From NCBI RefSeq assembly GCF_004014715.1, contig NZ_CP034835.1, forward strand, positions 3,100,001 through 3,164,000: a stretch of 64,000 nucleotides of DNA, read 5' to 3'. Below the pieces are notes generated by a model, which saw nothing but the letters and a program-made list of their open reading frames with translations, did not search any database and was not told where the DNA came from. Origin of the DNA: Pseudoalteromonas sp. R3 (GTDB taxonomy: Bacteria; Pseudomonadota; Gammaproteobacteria; Enterobacterales; Alteromonadaceae). Made by a program: the position numbers and the translations under genes. Every line of letters starts with the position of its first letter. Position 1 is the first letter of the stretch. Of this stretch, positions 19,344 through 28,992 are shown one piece after another.

Positions 19344-19371
19344 TGCAAAAACATCGTGATTTTTGCATTTT
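19344..19371 (+). terminator. Rho-independent terminator of tag
   Basis: An 8-bp stem TGCAAAAA / TTTTTGCA with an 8-base loop is followed directly by TTTT on the plus strand, 28 bases after the tag stop codon. Confidence 0.7.
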
Positions 19372-19412
19372 CGCCAAAGCCACTATGACGAGCTGGCAGC
19401 TTATTCAGGATC

Positions 19413-19441
19413 AAAAACGGCGCGTTAAGAGCGCCATTTTT
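19413..19441. terminator. Bidirectional terminator between tag and flrA
   Basis: A GGCGC / GCGCC stem with a 7-base loop is flanked by AAAAA on the left and TTTTT on the right, so it can terminate in both directions. It lies 20 bases past the flrA stop on the minus strand and about 100 bases past tag on the plus strand. Confidence 0.72.
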
Positions 19442-19460
19442 CAGTGTTGTGAGGTTAGAG

Positions 19461-20903
19461 CTAGTCTCTGTTTAGGTTGTATTTTTTCATTTTTTCAACC
19501 AAGGTTGTGCGACGCACACCCAATATCTCTGCGGCTCTGGCAACCACATAATCATAGCGCTCTAGTGCCTGGGTGATAAGGCTAATTTCCATTTCAGCCA
19601 GGTACTCTTTGAGCTCAATCCCTTCATCCGGTAACAGTCCCAGACTCGTTTCTGCACCGCCCAGATCCTGCGTTTCCTCTTCATCCTCAAAATCGCTGAA
19701 TCCGTCACTGAATAATTCGTTAAAGACATCTTTTTCCAGCAGTTCTTCAGGATATTCAGGCTCATAGGCTTCAACGTCGATGTAGCGATACTTACCGGGC
19801 AGATCCGTCACATCCACTACTTTTTCAGGGAACATAATGGCCATACGTTCTACCAGATTAGCCAGCTCGCGAATGTTGCCTGGCCAGCCATGTGCCTTGA
19901 GACTTTCAATTGCGCGATCGGTAAATTTGACTGAGCTACCACCTTGCTCACCCACGCGACGCAGCAATTCTTTTAAAAGTAAGGGAATATCGTCAGCACG
20001 CTCTCGCAATGACGGGTTCTCGATGGGAAACACATTTAGGCGATAGAACAAATCCTCACGGAACTTGCCCTCTTCAATCATGATTTCCAAATTACGGTGT
20101 GTCGCTGCGATCACACGGACATCAGCCTGAATTGGCTTGGTCCCGCCAACGCGTTCATAGCTGCGTTCTTGCAAAACACGCAACAACTTAACCTGCATTT
20201 GCAATGGCATATCACCAATTTCATCAAGGAAGAGTGTGCCGCCTTGCGCCAGTTCAAAGCGTCCTTTACGCGCAGAAATTGCCCCCGTAAACGCCCCCTT
20301 CTCATGTCCAAATAACTCGCTTTCAAGGAGCTCACCAGGAATGGCGCCACAATTGACCGGAACAAATGGACCGCTATTACGGTTGGAGAGCAAATGCACA
20401 TTACGCGCAACGACTTCTTTACCGGTTCCGGACTCGCCCAGGATCAGAACGTTAGCGTCTGTTTTCGCAACCTGAGAGATCAAAAAGCGCACTTCTTTAA
20501 CGGCTTTAGTATCCCCGACCAGGCCATCAAACGATTTAGCATCGTTTAGTTGGGTCGACTTCCCGGGCAGCATGCGCAGGTATTGCTGGCAGTCGTGTAA
20601 CAATTGCATTGTCACTTCCTGCCCGAAAGGCTCAGTGATGAGGCCAATGACGTTGGCCAGAGCAAGTAGCGGCCTTAGCGTTTCCCCAATCAACAGGAAC
20701 GGGACGGCGGGCAAAGACTTAATTAAAGCCTCATGCTCTAATTGAGACAAAGCACCCAGGATGACCACCGGCTCCTGCAGATTGCTAAACAGCTCTGGAG
20801 TAAAATCAGACTCCGCAACCACCTGAGCTGGCTGGCCAACAAAGCCCAATGCCGCTGCCAGTCCAGATGCTCTGTTATTATTGTTATCGAGGATCGTAAT
20901 CAT
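19461..20903 (-). CDS. flrA: Master flagellar regulator FlrA (FleQ), sigma-54 enhancer-binding protein
   Basis: FlrA is the class I master activator of polar flagellar genes. It has an N-terminal FleQ-type degenerate receiver domain, an AAA+ sigma-54 domain with Walker [18 protein letters not shown] within [12 protein letters not shown] and Walker [14 protein letters not shown], and a C-terminal Fis-type helix-turn-helix ([21 protein letters not shown]). I prefer the ATG at 20901-20903 ([10 protein letters not shown], 480 residues). A TTG five codons upstream (20918) is also open but has its purine-rich site too close. A bidirectional terminator follows the gene. Confidence 0.95.
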   Translation of the reverse strand: MITILDNNNNRASGLAAALGFVGQPAQVVAESDFTPELFSNLQEPVVILGALSQLEHEALIKSLPAVPFLLIGETLRPLLALANVIGLITEPFGQEVTMQLLHDCQQYLRMLPGKSTQLNDAKSFDGLVGDTKAVKEVRFLISQVAKTDANVLILGESGTGKEVVARNVHLLSNRNSGPFVPVNCGAIPGELLESELFGHEKGAFTGAISARKGRFELAQGGTLFLDEIGDMPLQMQVKLLRVLQERSYERVGGTKPIQADVRVIAATHRNLEIMIEEGKFREDLFYRLNVFPIENPSLRERADDIPLLLKELLRRVGEQGGSSVKFTDRAIESLKAHGWPGNIRELANLVERMAIMFPEKVVDVTDLPGKYRYIDVEAYEPEYPEELLEKDVFNELFSDGFSDFEDEEETQDLGGAETSLGLLPDEGIELKEYLAEMEISLITQALERYDYVVARAAEILGVRRTTLVEKMKKYNLNRD

Positions 20904-21263
20904 GCCCGCAAGATCCAACTTCTTCGTTTATATTGATGGTATTGATTGTAAGTCAGTGACATGGGGATGCAATACCTAAGTGGCAAGTTTTTGACATCAA
21001 CGCCAAAAAAACGCCACCGCCTATGCGCTAAATCAATACTTAAGGATTAAAATAGTGAAAAATCAGAAGTCTGTAGATTTTAAAGGGACATGTGTGCAAG
21101 CACGCTGATTGACTTCTATTGTGGCAGATATAAGCCTCTGTGACTGGCTATGGCTACAGAATCCACGGCCAGATAGAAAAACTAGGCCTCTGGCGAATCG
21201 ACAATAAAAAAGCCAGCTATTCAGCGCTGGCTTCTTCAAGTACTTATTAAAACGACAATGTAT
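20904..21263. other. 360-base gap upstream of flrA
   Basis: This stretch holds the flrA promoter region and, at its right end, the terminator of the flagellin-like gene. A weak minus-strand sigma-70-like pair (TTGCAT, 16 bases, TACAAT; 20945-20972) lies about 40 bases before the flrA ATG. No sigma-54 or sigma-28 match and no convincing gene is seen in the remainder. Confidence 0.4.
21203..21232 (-). terminator. Rho-independent terminator of the flagellin-like gene
   Basis: On the minus strand a 7-bp stem AGCCAGC / GCTGGCT with an 8-base loop is followed by TTTTTTATT. It lies 32 bases beyond the stop codon of the flagellin-like gene. Confidence 0.8.
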
Positions 21264-22049
21264 CTACAAAAGGCCTAACACGGACGAAGCAGACTGGTTA
21301 GCCTGACCGCGCAGTGCAATAGATGCCTGAGATAAGATGTCATTGGCCGTTTGTTCAGCTACGGCACTGGCATAGTCCGTATCCTGGATCCTGCTTTGGC
21401 TCTCAGCGATATTGTCTCTTTGAGTCCCCAAACCACGTATGGTGCTGTTAAGGGTATTTTCAAATGCACCTAACTGAGTCCTTTGGGTGTTAAGTGCTTC
21501 AGACACCTGGTCAGCCGCGTCAATAGCTGTTTGTGCACCAGCCTGAGTTGATATGTCAACACTCAGTATTGGGTTTGCAAAGCTGCCGTCCGACGCGGTA
21601 AAGCCCTGTGTGGTATTCGCGTCGGGTCCAACCTGAAAGCTGGTTTGATTACCATCAAACAGCGCCTGTCCACCAAACGTCGTATTCTCAAACGTGTCCG
21701 TGATCTGTGACTGCAACTGCGTCACCTCTTCTTGCAGAGCTTGCCTGTCGCTGTCAGTTAGCGCGCCGCTTCCTGCCTGAAGTGATAGCTCTCGGATCCG
21801 CGACACAGCGTCATTCACTCCAGACAAAGCTGACTCTGTCGTTTGTGAGTAAGAAATGCCGTCGTACGCATTACGGATAGATTGGTTATATCCTTCCTGT
21901 TGCGATGTCAGACGGTTGATGATCTGCAGTGCAGCTGCATCATCTGCTGCCGAGTTGACCTTTTTACCGCTAGCAAGCTGTTGATTCAACTTGTTGTTGG
22001 TTTGATCAACCTGATTAAAAAAACTGTTACTTTGAGATTTTATCTGCAT
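21264..22049 (-). CDS. Short divergent flagellin-like protein
   Basis: The 261-residue protein has the flagellin D0/D1 architecture: an N-terminal domain (NQQLASGKKVNSAADDAAAL, then ASGKKVNS-type helix and QTTESALSGVNDAVSRIREL) and a C-terminal domain (ESQSRIQDTDYASAVAEQTANDIL, ending SSVLGLL). It has almost no variable D2/D3 region. It begins MQIKSQSNSF instead of the MALYVNTNVSS of the three flagellins at 59187-62768. It could be a minor filament subunit or a junction-type protein; length excludes a normal FlgL. It is about 37 kb from the other flagellins, beside flrA, with a terminator but no recognizable sigma-28 or sigma-54 promoter. The Shine-Dalgarno GGGGAGG is strong. Confidence 0.88.
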   Translation of the reverse strand: MQIKSQSNSFFNQVDQTNNKLNQQLASGKKVNSAADDAAALQIINRLTSQQEGYNQSIRNAYDGISYSQTTESALSGVNDAVSRIRELSLQAGSGALTDSDRQALQEEVTQLQSQITDTFENTTFGGQALFDGNQTSFQVGPDANTTQGFTASDGSFANPILSVDISTQAGAQTAIDAADQVSEALNTQRTQLGAFENTLNSTIRGLGTQRDNIAESQSRIQDTDYASAVAEQTANDILSQASIALRGQANQSASSVLGLL

Positions 22050-22211
22050 AACGCCTCCCCATCAGGTGTTATATACAATTAGTCTACTCCTTTGTGTTCA
22101 AAAAGTCATCTATTGTGAGAAATTGAATACTACACTTGGTATATTTACTGCAAAAACTCCATAACTGATATAAAGTGTTGAGTAATCACTTTTTTATCTT
22201 TAGTTATGCAC

Positions 22212-22240
22212 TTTCTTGCAGTCATACCTTTTTCTATACT
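22212..22240 (+). promoter_or_regulatory. Weak candidate sigma-70 promoter of pseB
   Basis: A good -10 hexamer TATACT (22235-22240) lies 33 bases before the pseB ATG, with a weak TTTCTT at a 17-base spacing. The -35 match is poor; the AT-rich divergent region 22050-22273 offers no better sigma-28 or sigma-54 site for either gene. Confidence 0.3.
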
Positions 22241-22264
22241 GTAAAGAATTCAATGCACCTTTAG

Positions 22265-23274
<1,010 letters not shown>

Positions 23275-23291
23275 ATTGCCTGGAGGATAAG

Positions 23292-24482
23292 ATGATCCCT
23301 TATGGCAAGCAGAGTATCGCACAACAAGACATAGATGCTGTTGTAGCGGTACTGCAGTCTGATTTTCTGACTCAGGGCCCGGTTGTACCGCAATTTGAAG
23401 AAGCTGTTGCACAGTACTGTCAGGCGGCACATGCCGTGGCAGTGAATAGTGCAACCTCTGCTTTGCACATTGCCTGCATGGCACTGGATGTCACCGCGGA
23501 TAGTTTGGTATGGACTGTACCGAATTCCTTTGTGGCTTCATCAAATTGCGCCCTGTATTGCGGCGCTTCGGTAGACTTTACAGACATTAATGCCGCAACA
23601 GGTAATATATGTATCAGCGCACTGGAAGACAAACTGAAACGCGCCCAGGCAGCCGATAAACTACCCGATGTGGTTATCCCCGTTCACTTTGCTGGGCAGT
23701 CTTGCGATATGAAAGCAATCGCTAAGCTGGCGAAACAATATCACTTTAAAGTCATCGAAGATGCATCGCACGCTATTGGCGGGCGCTATCAGGATAAACC
23801 TGTCGGACATTGTGGTTATTCGGATATTTGTGTGTTCAGCTTCCATCCCGTTAAAATAATCACCTCAGCTGAAGGCGGGATGGCCGTCACGCAAAATGAG
23901 CAGCTTGCACAGCGCATGCGCTCATTAAGAAGCCATGGTATTACTGCGGATCCAAGCTTGTTAACAGAACCCAGTCATGGGCCCTGGTACTATCAGCAAC
24001 AAGCGCTGGGATTCAACTATCGCATGACGGACCTGCATGCCGCGCTGGGCCTGAGTCAGTTAGCACAACTTGACCAATTTGTGGCCACTCGCAATCAGCT
24101 TGCGCAACACTATGATGCTTTGTTTGCAAAAGTTGAAGATGTCACGCCGTTATCCCAATCCGATAATCAGTACAGTGCTTATCATTTATATGTGGTCAGA
24201 GTTGCTCACTGCACCGAGCAATTACATGAGTATCTTGTTACTCAGTTAAGAGCCCAGGGGGTCTTTGCTCATGTGCATTATATTCCTATCTATTTACAGC
24301 CTTACTATCAACAATTAGGTTTCGAGCCCGGATATTGTCCTGCCAGCGAAGCCTATTATCACAGTGCGATTACCTTGCCACTGTTTCCGTCTTTGACGAC
24401 TGCACAACAGCAGCATGTCGTCGATACCCTTTGCCAGCTGCTCAGCGATTGGCAAAAAAACCACTCTGCACTAAAGGAGTAG
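23292..24482 (+). CDS. pseC: UDP-4-amino-4,6-dideoxy-N-acetyl-beta-L-altrosamine transaminase PseC
   Basis: PseC is the PLP-dependent aminotransferase that adds the C4 amino group after PseB. The 396-residue DegT/DnrJ/EryC1 protein begins MIPYGKQSIAQQDIDAVV. It has the family substrate loop VNSATSALHIACMAL, the cofactor Asp in VIEDASHAIGG (Asp157) and the aldimine lysine in SFHPVKIITSAEGG (Lys188). Length and start are typical. A purine-rich site (GGAGG) precedes the ATG, and the downstream oxidoreductase begins six bases after the stop. Confidence 0.95.
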   Translation: MIPYGKQSIAQQDIDAVVAVLQSDFLTQGPVVPQFEEAVAQYCQAAHAVAVNSATSALHIACMALDVTADSLVWTVPNSFVASSNCALYCGASVDFTDINAATGNICISALEDKLKRAQAADKLPDVVIPVHFAGQSCDMKAIAKLAKQYHFKVIEDASHAIGGRYQDKPVGHCGYSDICVFSFHPVKIITSAEGGMAVTQNEQLAQRMRSLRSHGITADPSLLTEPSHGPWYYQQQALGFNYRMTDLHAALGLSQLAQLDQFVATRNQLAQHYDALFAKVEDVTPLSQSDNQYSAYHLYVVRVAHCTEQLHEYLVTQLRAQGVFAHVHYIPIYLQPYYQQLGFEPGYCPASEAYYHSAITLPLFPSLTTAQQQHVVDTLCQLLSDWQKNHSALKE

Positions 24483-24487
24483 CAGCC

Positions 24488-25624
24488 ATGACAACCAAGC
24501 CCTTACACCTTGCTTTTATCGGCGGAGGCATGAATTCGGCCGTCGGCTACGTGCACTTTAGTGCTGCACAACTGGATAATCGTTTCAAAGTGGTAGCCGG
24601 TGCTTTCAGTCGTGATCAGGATACCAATACAGCGACCGCACAACAGTGGGATATCGCCCCTGAGCGCACTTACAGTGACTGGCACACCCTTATCGAGCAA
24701 GAACAAGACCAAGTAGACGCTGTGGTGGTTCTCACACCTACACCTCATCACTTGGATGTATTGACGGCCTTACTGAATAAAAATATTCCGATCATTTGTG
24801 AAAAGTCTTTGGTCTGTGGAACCGCTGAAACACAAGCGTTGGCAAAACTGTATGACCCCGCAAAACACTTTCTGGCGGTGACTTACAACTACAGTGGTTA
24901 TGCTATGGTCCGTGAGCTCAAACACCTGATCGCTCAGGGTAAGCTGGGCCAAGTCCAAAAAATTCACCTGGAAATGCCGCAGGAAGGCTTTAAGCGTCCA
25001 CCTGATATTGCGGGTAAACCCGCTAAACCGCAGGCGTGGCGACTTCAGGACTATCAGGTACCCACTATCTGCCTTGATTTGGGCGTACATTTACACCATC
25101 TATCGAGTTATTTACTGGAACTTGAACCAACGGAGACCTGTGCGCAGTTTGCCAATCACTCCGACTATCCGGGGTTAGTCGACGATGTACAAATGCTGCT
25201 CAAATACCCTAATGGGATCCGTGGCAGTATGTGGATGTCAAAAACCGCCATAGGTCATCGTAATGGCTTGCAAATCAGAGTATATGGTACGGCCGGCAGT
25301 GCTACCTGGGTACAGCTCAACCCTGACGAGCTACAACTGCAATTTAGTGACGGCAGAAGAGAAATTCTGGACCGTGCAGGACAATGCCAATATGCCAATC
25401 AGTTTCGTTACAACCGCATGAAGCCGGGTCATCCAACTGGGTTTGTCGAAGCGTTTGCCAATTTGTACACAGATATTCATCAGGGTCTGACGGCCTATCA
25501 GGCAGGTATCACTCCTAAAAATGAATATGTATTTGGTTTTGCTCAGGCTCAAGCAGGGATGGCATTATTTGAAGCGGCTGTGACCTCTGACGAGCAACAT
25601 AGCTGGTGTCAGGTTTCCTCCTGA
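24488..25624 (+). CDS. Gfo/Idh/MocA-family sugar oxidoreductase
   Basis: This is a predicted NAD(P)-dependent dehydrogenase acting on a sugar or sugar nucleotide. I start at the ATG at 24488 (MTTKPLHLAFIGGGMNSAVGYVH), which has AAAGGAG 13 bases upstream, giving 378 residues; a longer reading would overlap pseC. Residues 8-20 form the Rossmann glycine motif (FIGGGMNSAVG), and CEKSLVCG holds the lysine equivalent to the EKP motif (with Ser instead of Pro). Related proteins occur in Pse/Leg flagellin-glycan clusters. It is the last gene of the pseB-pseC-oxidoreductase string and converges on the ligase gene. The substrate is unknown. Confidence 0.88.
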   Translation: MTTKPLHLAFIGGGMNSAVGYVHFSAAQLDNRFKVVAGAFSRDQDTNTATAQQWDIAPERTYSDWHTLIEQEQDQVDAVVVLTPTPHHLDVLTALLNKNIPIICEKSLVCGTAETQALAKLYDPAKHFLAVTYNYSGYAMVRELKHLIAQGKLGQVQKIHLEMPQEGFKRPPDIAGKPAKPQAWRLQDYQVPTICLDLGVHLHHLSSYLLELEPTETCAQFANHSDYPGLVDDVQMLLKYPNGIRGSMWMSKTAIGHRNGLQIRVYGTAGSATWVQLNPDELQLQFSDGRREILDRAGQCQYANQFRYNRMKPGHPTGFVEAFANLYTDIHQGLTAYQAGITPKNEYVFGFAQAQAGMALFEAAVTSDEQHSWCQVSS

Positions 25625-25635
25625 CACCCCCTCTT

Positions 25636-27153
25636 TTACATTTCTGAATAACGCGTTTTTACGTCATTTCTAAGCACTTTGCCCATCGGGTTTCTGGGCA
25701 AAGCACTGAGGCGTTCGAGCGTGCGCGGCTGTTGGTAGTCAGTAAGCTCAGATAAACATAGTAACCGCAGCTCTCGGCTGATATCGACCCCATCTTGTTG
25801 CTCGTATACAACCTTAATGTATTCTCCCAGTTGCCTGTCTGCGCAACCAAACGCCACGCAGTCCACTACCTTGGGGTGCTTCTTAAAGACCGCTTCGATA
25901 TCCTGCGGAAAGATATTGATGCCACCACTGGAGATCACCTCTTTTTTACGTCCGACATAATACAAAAAGCCGTCTTCATCCAGATACCCCAAGTCGCCCG
26001 TTAGAAAATACCCTTCAGAGTCATAAGCATCTTGCGTCTGCTGTGGCATTTTTAAATAGCCACTGAACCCGGTTGTCGTCTGACAGGCAATCTCACCCAC
26101 TTCACCCGAATCCAAAGCATGCCCCTGTTTGTCCAAAATTTTAACCTGAACAAAGGGCAAAGCCGCACCGACAGCGCCGTTTTTGTCGCGACGCTCGCTG
26201 ACACAAAAGTCACTGACAACACCCACTTCTGAGGCGCCGTAACATTCATGCAAGTGACAGGGTAATTTTTTTAATAACGCTTGTTTGGATTCCCCAGCGA
26301 GCACTGCAGAGGACGACACCACGCAGCGTAGCGAGCTCAGGTCCATTTCTTCGTCACAGCTCAGCAAACTCTCTAATTGAGCTGATACGGCAAACAAAAA
26401 ACTGACTTTATGGGTTTTGATGGCTTCCAGCCATTTCGGCAAAGTAAACTTGGGCAAGATCACACTGGTTGCACCCAGCATCAGCGGCATCAGCACCCCA
26501 CGCTGGGCCAGTGAATGATAAAGCGGTGTGGCGACCAGCACAACTTCATCCGGGGTTAACCCGTAATAGTGGATTGTGGCGTCAAACGCACGAGTGATTT
26601 TACAATGCTGGCTCAGAACGATAGGTTTGGGCTGACCTGTAGAGCCGGATGTCATAGTGAGTATAAAAGGCGCATTGATATCCACCACTGGCTCGGGAGT
26701 ATTCGCTGCCTGTGCGGGCAACTCTTCTGACATAATATCCTGCCAACACGGTTCATCTGCAACGGGCTGTGAAAGGCTGATCAGGTTTGCAGGCTCTATG
26801 ACTGCATCAGCCAATAGAGCCCGCCCGATAGAAGGCCAGGCTATTACCGCTGCAACAGGGGTTTTCTTTAACGCCACCGACAGCGCATCGCCCTTGAGAC
26901 TGATAGGCAAAGGTACAATAGCAAGGCCCAGACGTGCCGCTGCCAGCATCACAATCGGGTATTCCAGGCCGTTCGGCGCAAATAAAGCTACCCGCTGACC
27001 GGGCTGTAACCCTAAGCGGTAAAAATGGGCACACAGCTTCAATACTTTGATATTCAGCGCCTGATAACTCACTGCCTGTTGCTCAAACACCAAAGCGGCT
27101 TTATCTGGCTGAGACTCCACATGCTGCGCAAAAATTTGATAGATATTACTCAC
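25636..27153 (-). CDS. Acyl-CoA/acyl-ACP synthetase (AMP-forming ligase)
   Basis: This adenylate-forming enzyme activates a carboxylic acid with ATP. The 505-residue protein has motif A3 TMTSGSTGQPKPIVL, the substrate/adenine region ECYGASEVGVV, GDLGYLDEDGFLYYVGRKKE and the catalytic C-terminal lysine region LPRNPMGKVLRNDV. It overlaps the PseG-fusion gene by 8 bases, which with the adjacent acyl carrier protein suggests it loads the carrier with an acyl group for transfer to an amino sugar. This role is inferred from context. A simple acyl-CoA ligase for the same purpose is the alternative. Confidence 0.92.
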   Translation of the reverse strand: MSNIYQIFAQHVESQPDKAALVFEQQAVSYQALNIKVLKLCAHFYRLGLQPGQRVALFAPNGLEYPIVMLAAARLGLAIVPLPISLKGDALSVALKKTPVAAVIAWPSIGRALLADAVIEPANLISLSQPVADEPCWQDIMSEELPAQAANTPEPVVDINAPFILTMTSGSTGQPKPIVLSQHCKITRAFDATIHYYGLTPDEVVLVATPLYHSLAQRGVLMPLMLGATSVILPKFTLPKWLEAIKTHKVSFLFAVSAQLESLLSCDEEMDLSSLRCVVSSSAVLAGESKQALLKKLPCHLHECYGASEVGVVSDFCVSERRDKNGAVGAALPFVQVKILDKQGHALDSGEVGEIACQTTTGFSGYLKMPQQTQDAYDSEGYFLTGDLGYLDEDGFLYYVGRKKEVISSGGINIFPQDIEAVFKKHPKVVDCVAFGCADRQLGEYIKVVYEQQDGVDISRELRLLCLSELTDYQQPRTLERLSALPRNPMGKVLRNDVKTRYSEM

Positions 27154-28744
27154 AGTCTGTCCTCATTGGGTATTTGGCGACAAAATTAAAGTCCTGGTGG
27201 CTGGCACTAGGAAAGAGCTGCTGCGCAGCTTTATAACCGGGCTCATCTTCTGCCAGCGCTACAAAGCCTGCCCGCTCATTGAGCAGGTTAACAAATCGAT
27301 TTTGTTTATTGATCACCGCAACCCAAGTAGCATCAGGGAAAGCCTCAAGCGTGAGTGTCAGCTGCCACTGCAAAATGAGCTGAGCATGGACAAAATTAAC
27401 CGCGTCACTGGCTGCAAACCAACCACCAAACAGATAGGCCTGTCCGTCTATTGTGGTACATTGGTGCCAGACATAGAGTAGCGGTTCATCGTCCTGCAAC
27501 AGCACAAATGAGTCGCGTGTTTGCCGGAACCACCAACGATAATGATCCACTTCATTAATTCGATCGGTAATAGTCATACGCCAGGCGTTATCACTGCGGT
27601 TACGGGCACTGAGATAACGGTTGATATGCAGATCTGTCACCGGCAGCAATCGCAAGTTATCCGCCAGTGTCCAGCTGATTTGTGGCTGTTCATTGACGTC
27701 TCTGAGTGCGGTCAACCCTGCGTTGGTTCCATTTAACAAAGCGGCGGCAATACGCTGCGCGCCCTGCCCGTCCACCTTTATAGCCGCTTTTGTGCAAAGC
27801 TGATGAACCCGTTTACGCTCACTGTACAAAGTTGCGATTAGCTCGGTCACCTTGTGTGTATCCTGCGCCAGCAAGTCCGGAATATGCAGGTAATGACCCA
27901 GCGCTTCAAGATCGGCTAATGCATTATCCTGGTTGGCTGCCAGGCTAAAGCTCAGCGCTGGCGTGTGTGTCGCAGCCAGTTCATACAAAGATGTGCCCAG
28001 CGCGCCGACAAAAAAGCCACAACGCTGATAGTAGCTAATCAAACTGGTTGCCTGTTCAATCAAAACTAAGCGGCTGTGTTGTGAGGCCAGTGTGTATAGC
28101 TGCTCGGTGTTCGTGGCCTTGGGGCCTATCACCACTTGTATTGGTGTGTTTTCCAGTCCGGCGGGCGGCGTATCGAGTAGGCGGGAAATCCATTGCGCAG
28201 GCACATGCCAGTCTCCGCCTCCGCCCAGTGAAAATAACAGCCCGCCATCGCGCACGTCAGCCATTGGCTGGCTGTACTCGGGTGCCAGAATACAATAATC
28301 GGGGCCCAGTAAAGTCTGGCTGTGCTGAGCAAGTTTGCCATCGTAACGCACAGCAGTCTGTGCCCCCTGCCATTTGGCATCCACCACCAGGTCGGCCACA
28401 TGCGCCCGGGCTAAATCATCCATGGCCAACAAGGGCGCCCCGGTTTGTCGAATAAGTTGCTCCCATTGCACGTCAAAGCCATAACCATCGACCACCCAGC
28501 GGCTGGCTGTTTCTGCTCGCTGTGCGAGGGCATCCAGGGCAAACCGGGCATCACAGGAGGTATCTGGTTGCTGCGGTACTTCGACTAACTCGATGTCCAG
28601 ATCGTGATAAAAACGCGCTGGCACTGTATCCGCATCCACCAGCATCATCACTCGTTGCTGCTGCTCGAGCAACGCTTTAGCCAACCACTTCATACGCATA
28701 AAGTGACCCAGACCACAGCGCGTGTCTACACGAATGGCTATCAT
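27146..28744 (-). CDS. pseG: PseG-like UDP-sugar hydrolase fused to a GNAT acyltransferase (PseH-like)
   Basis: PseG releases UDP from the diacetamido-altrose intermediate. Residues about 1-340 match PseG, with the catalytic GxGHxxR motif GLGHFMR (His14) and GVLGTSLYELAAT-like nucleotide-binding sequence (GALGTSLYELAATHTPAL). Residues about 350-532 form a second domain (NRYLSARNRSDNAWRMT and later WVAVINKQNRFVNLLNERAGF) that resembles the PseH-type GNAT N-acyltransferase, including the asparagine-rich motif before the last helix. At 532 residues it is about 190 longer than stand-alone PseG. No separate pseH is present, so the second domain probably fills that step. It overlaps the carrier protein gene by 4 bases and the ligase by 8. 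Confidence 0.88.
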   Translation of the reverse strand: MIAIRVDTRCGLGHFMRMKWLAKALLEQQQRVMMLVDADTVPARFYHDLDIELVEVPQQPDTSCDARFALDALAQRAETASRWVVDGYGFDVQWEQLIRQTGAPLLAMDDLARAHVADLVVDAKWQGAQTAVRYDGKLAQHSQTLLGPDYCILAPEYSQPMADVRDGGLLFSLGGGGDWHVPAQWISRLLDTPPAGLENTPIQVVIGPKATNTEQLYTLASQHSRLVLIEQATSLISYYQRCGFFVGALGTSLYELAATHTPALSFSLAANQDNALADLEALGHYLHIPDLLAQDTHKVTELIATLYSERKRVHQLCTKAAIKVDGQGAQRIAAALLNGTNAGLTALRDVNEQPQISWTLADNLRLLPVTDLHINRYLSARNRSDNAWRMTITDRINEVDHYRWWFRQTRDSFVLLQDDEPLLYVWHQCTTIDGQAYLFGGWFAASDAVNFVHAQLILQWQLTLTLEAFPDATWVAVINKQNRFVNLLNERAGFVALAEDEPGYKAAQQLFPSASHQDFNFVAKYPMRTDCE

Positions 28745-28992
28745 GCCAGAGCCACTATGGCATCAGCGAAACGCCCCACTTGCGCATTGCGCGTATCCAG
28801 CAGCAGTTCGGGTGGGACTGACAAGCCAAAATGCGCTTCGATGTGCATGATCATCGACAACACCTCAAAGGAATCCAGCACACCGGCGGCGATAAAATCG
28901 AAAGACTCAAAATCAGCCTCGCAGACCACCACAGCACGTGCTTCAAAAAACTCTTTCAGCAGAGCCAGGACAGCGTCGCGTTGTACACTCAT
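28741..28992 (-). CDS. Acyl carrier protein
   Basis: The 83-residue protein is a stand-alone acyl carrier protein. The phosphopantetheine attachment motif is GVLDSFEVL with Ser41 (DSF in place of the common DSL). The surrounding helices (AVLALLKEFFEA, EVLSMIMHIEAHFG) fit the four-helix ACP fold. Genes for a GNAT-fused PseG and an acyl-AMP ligase follow directly with overlaps. The likely role is to present an acyl group to the amino sugar; which acyl group is unknown. The start overlaps the expected pseI stop by ATGA. Confidence 0.9.
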   Translation of the reverse strand: MSVQRDAVLALLKEFFEARAVVVCEADFESFDFIAAGVLDSFEVLSMIMHIEAHFGLSVPPELLLDTRNAQVGRFADAIVALA

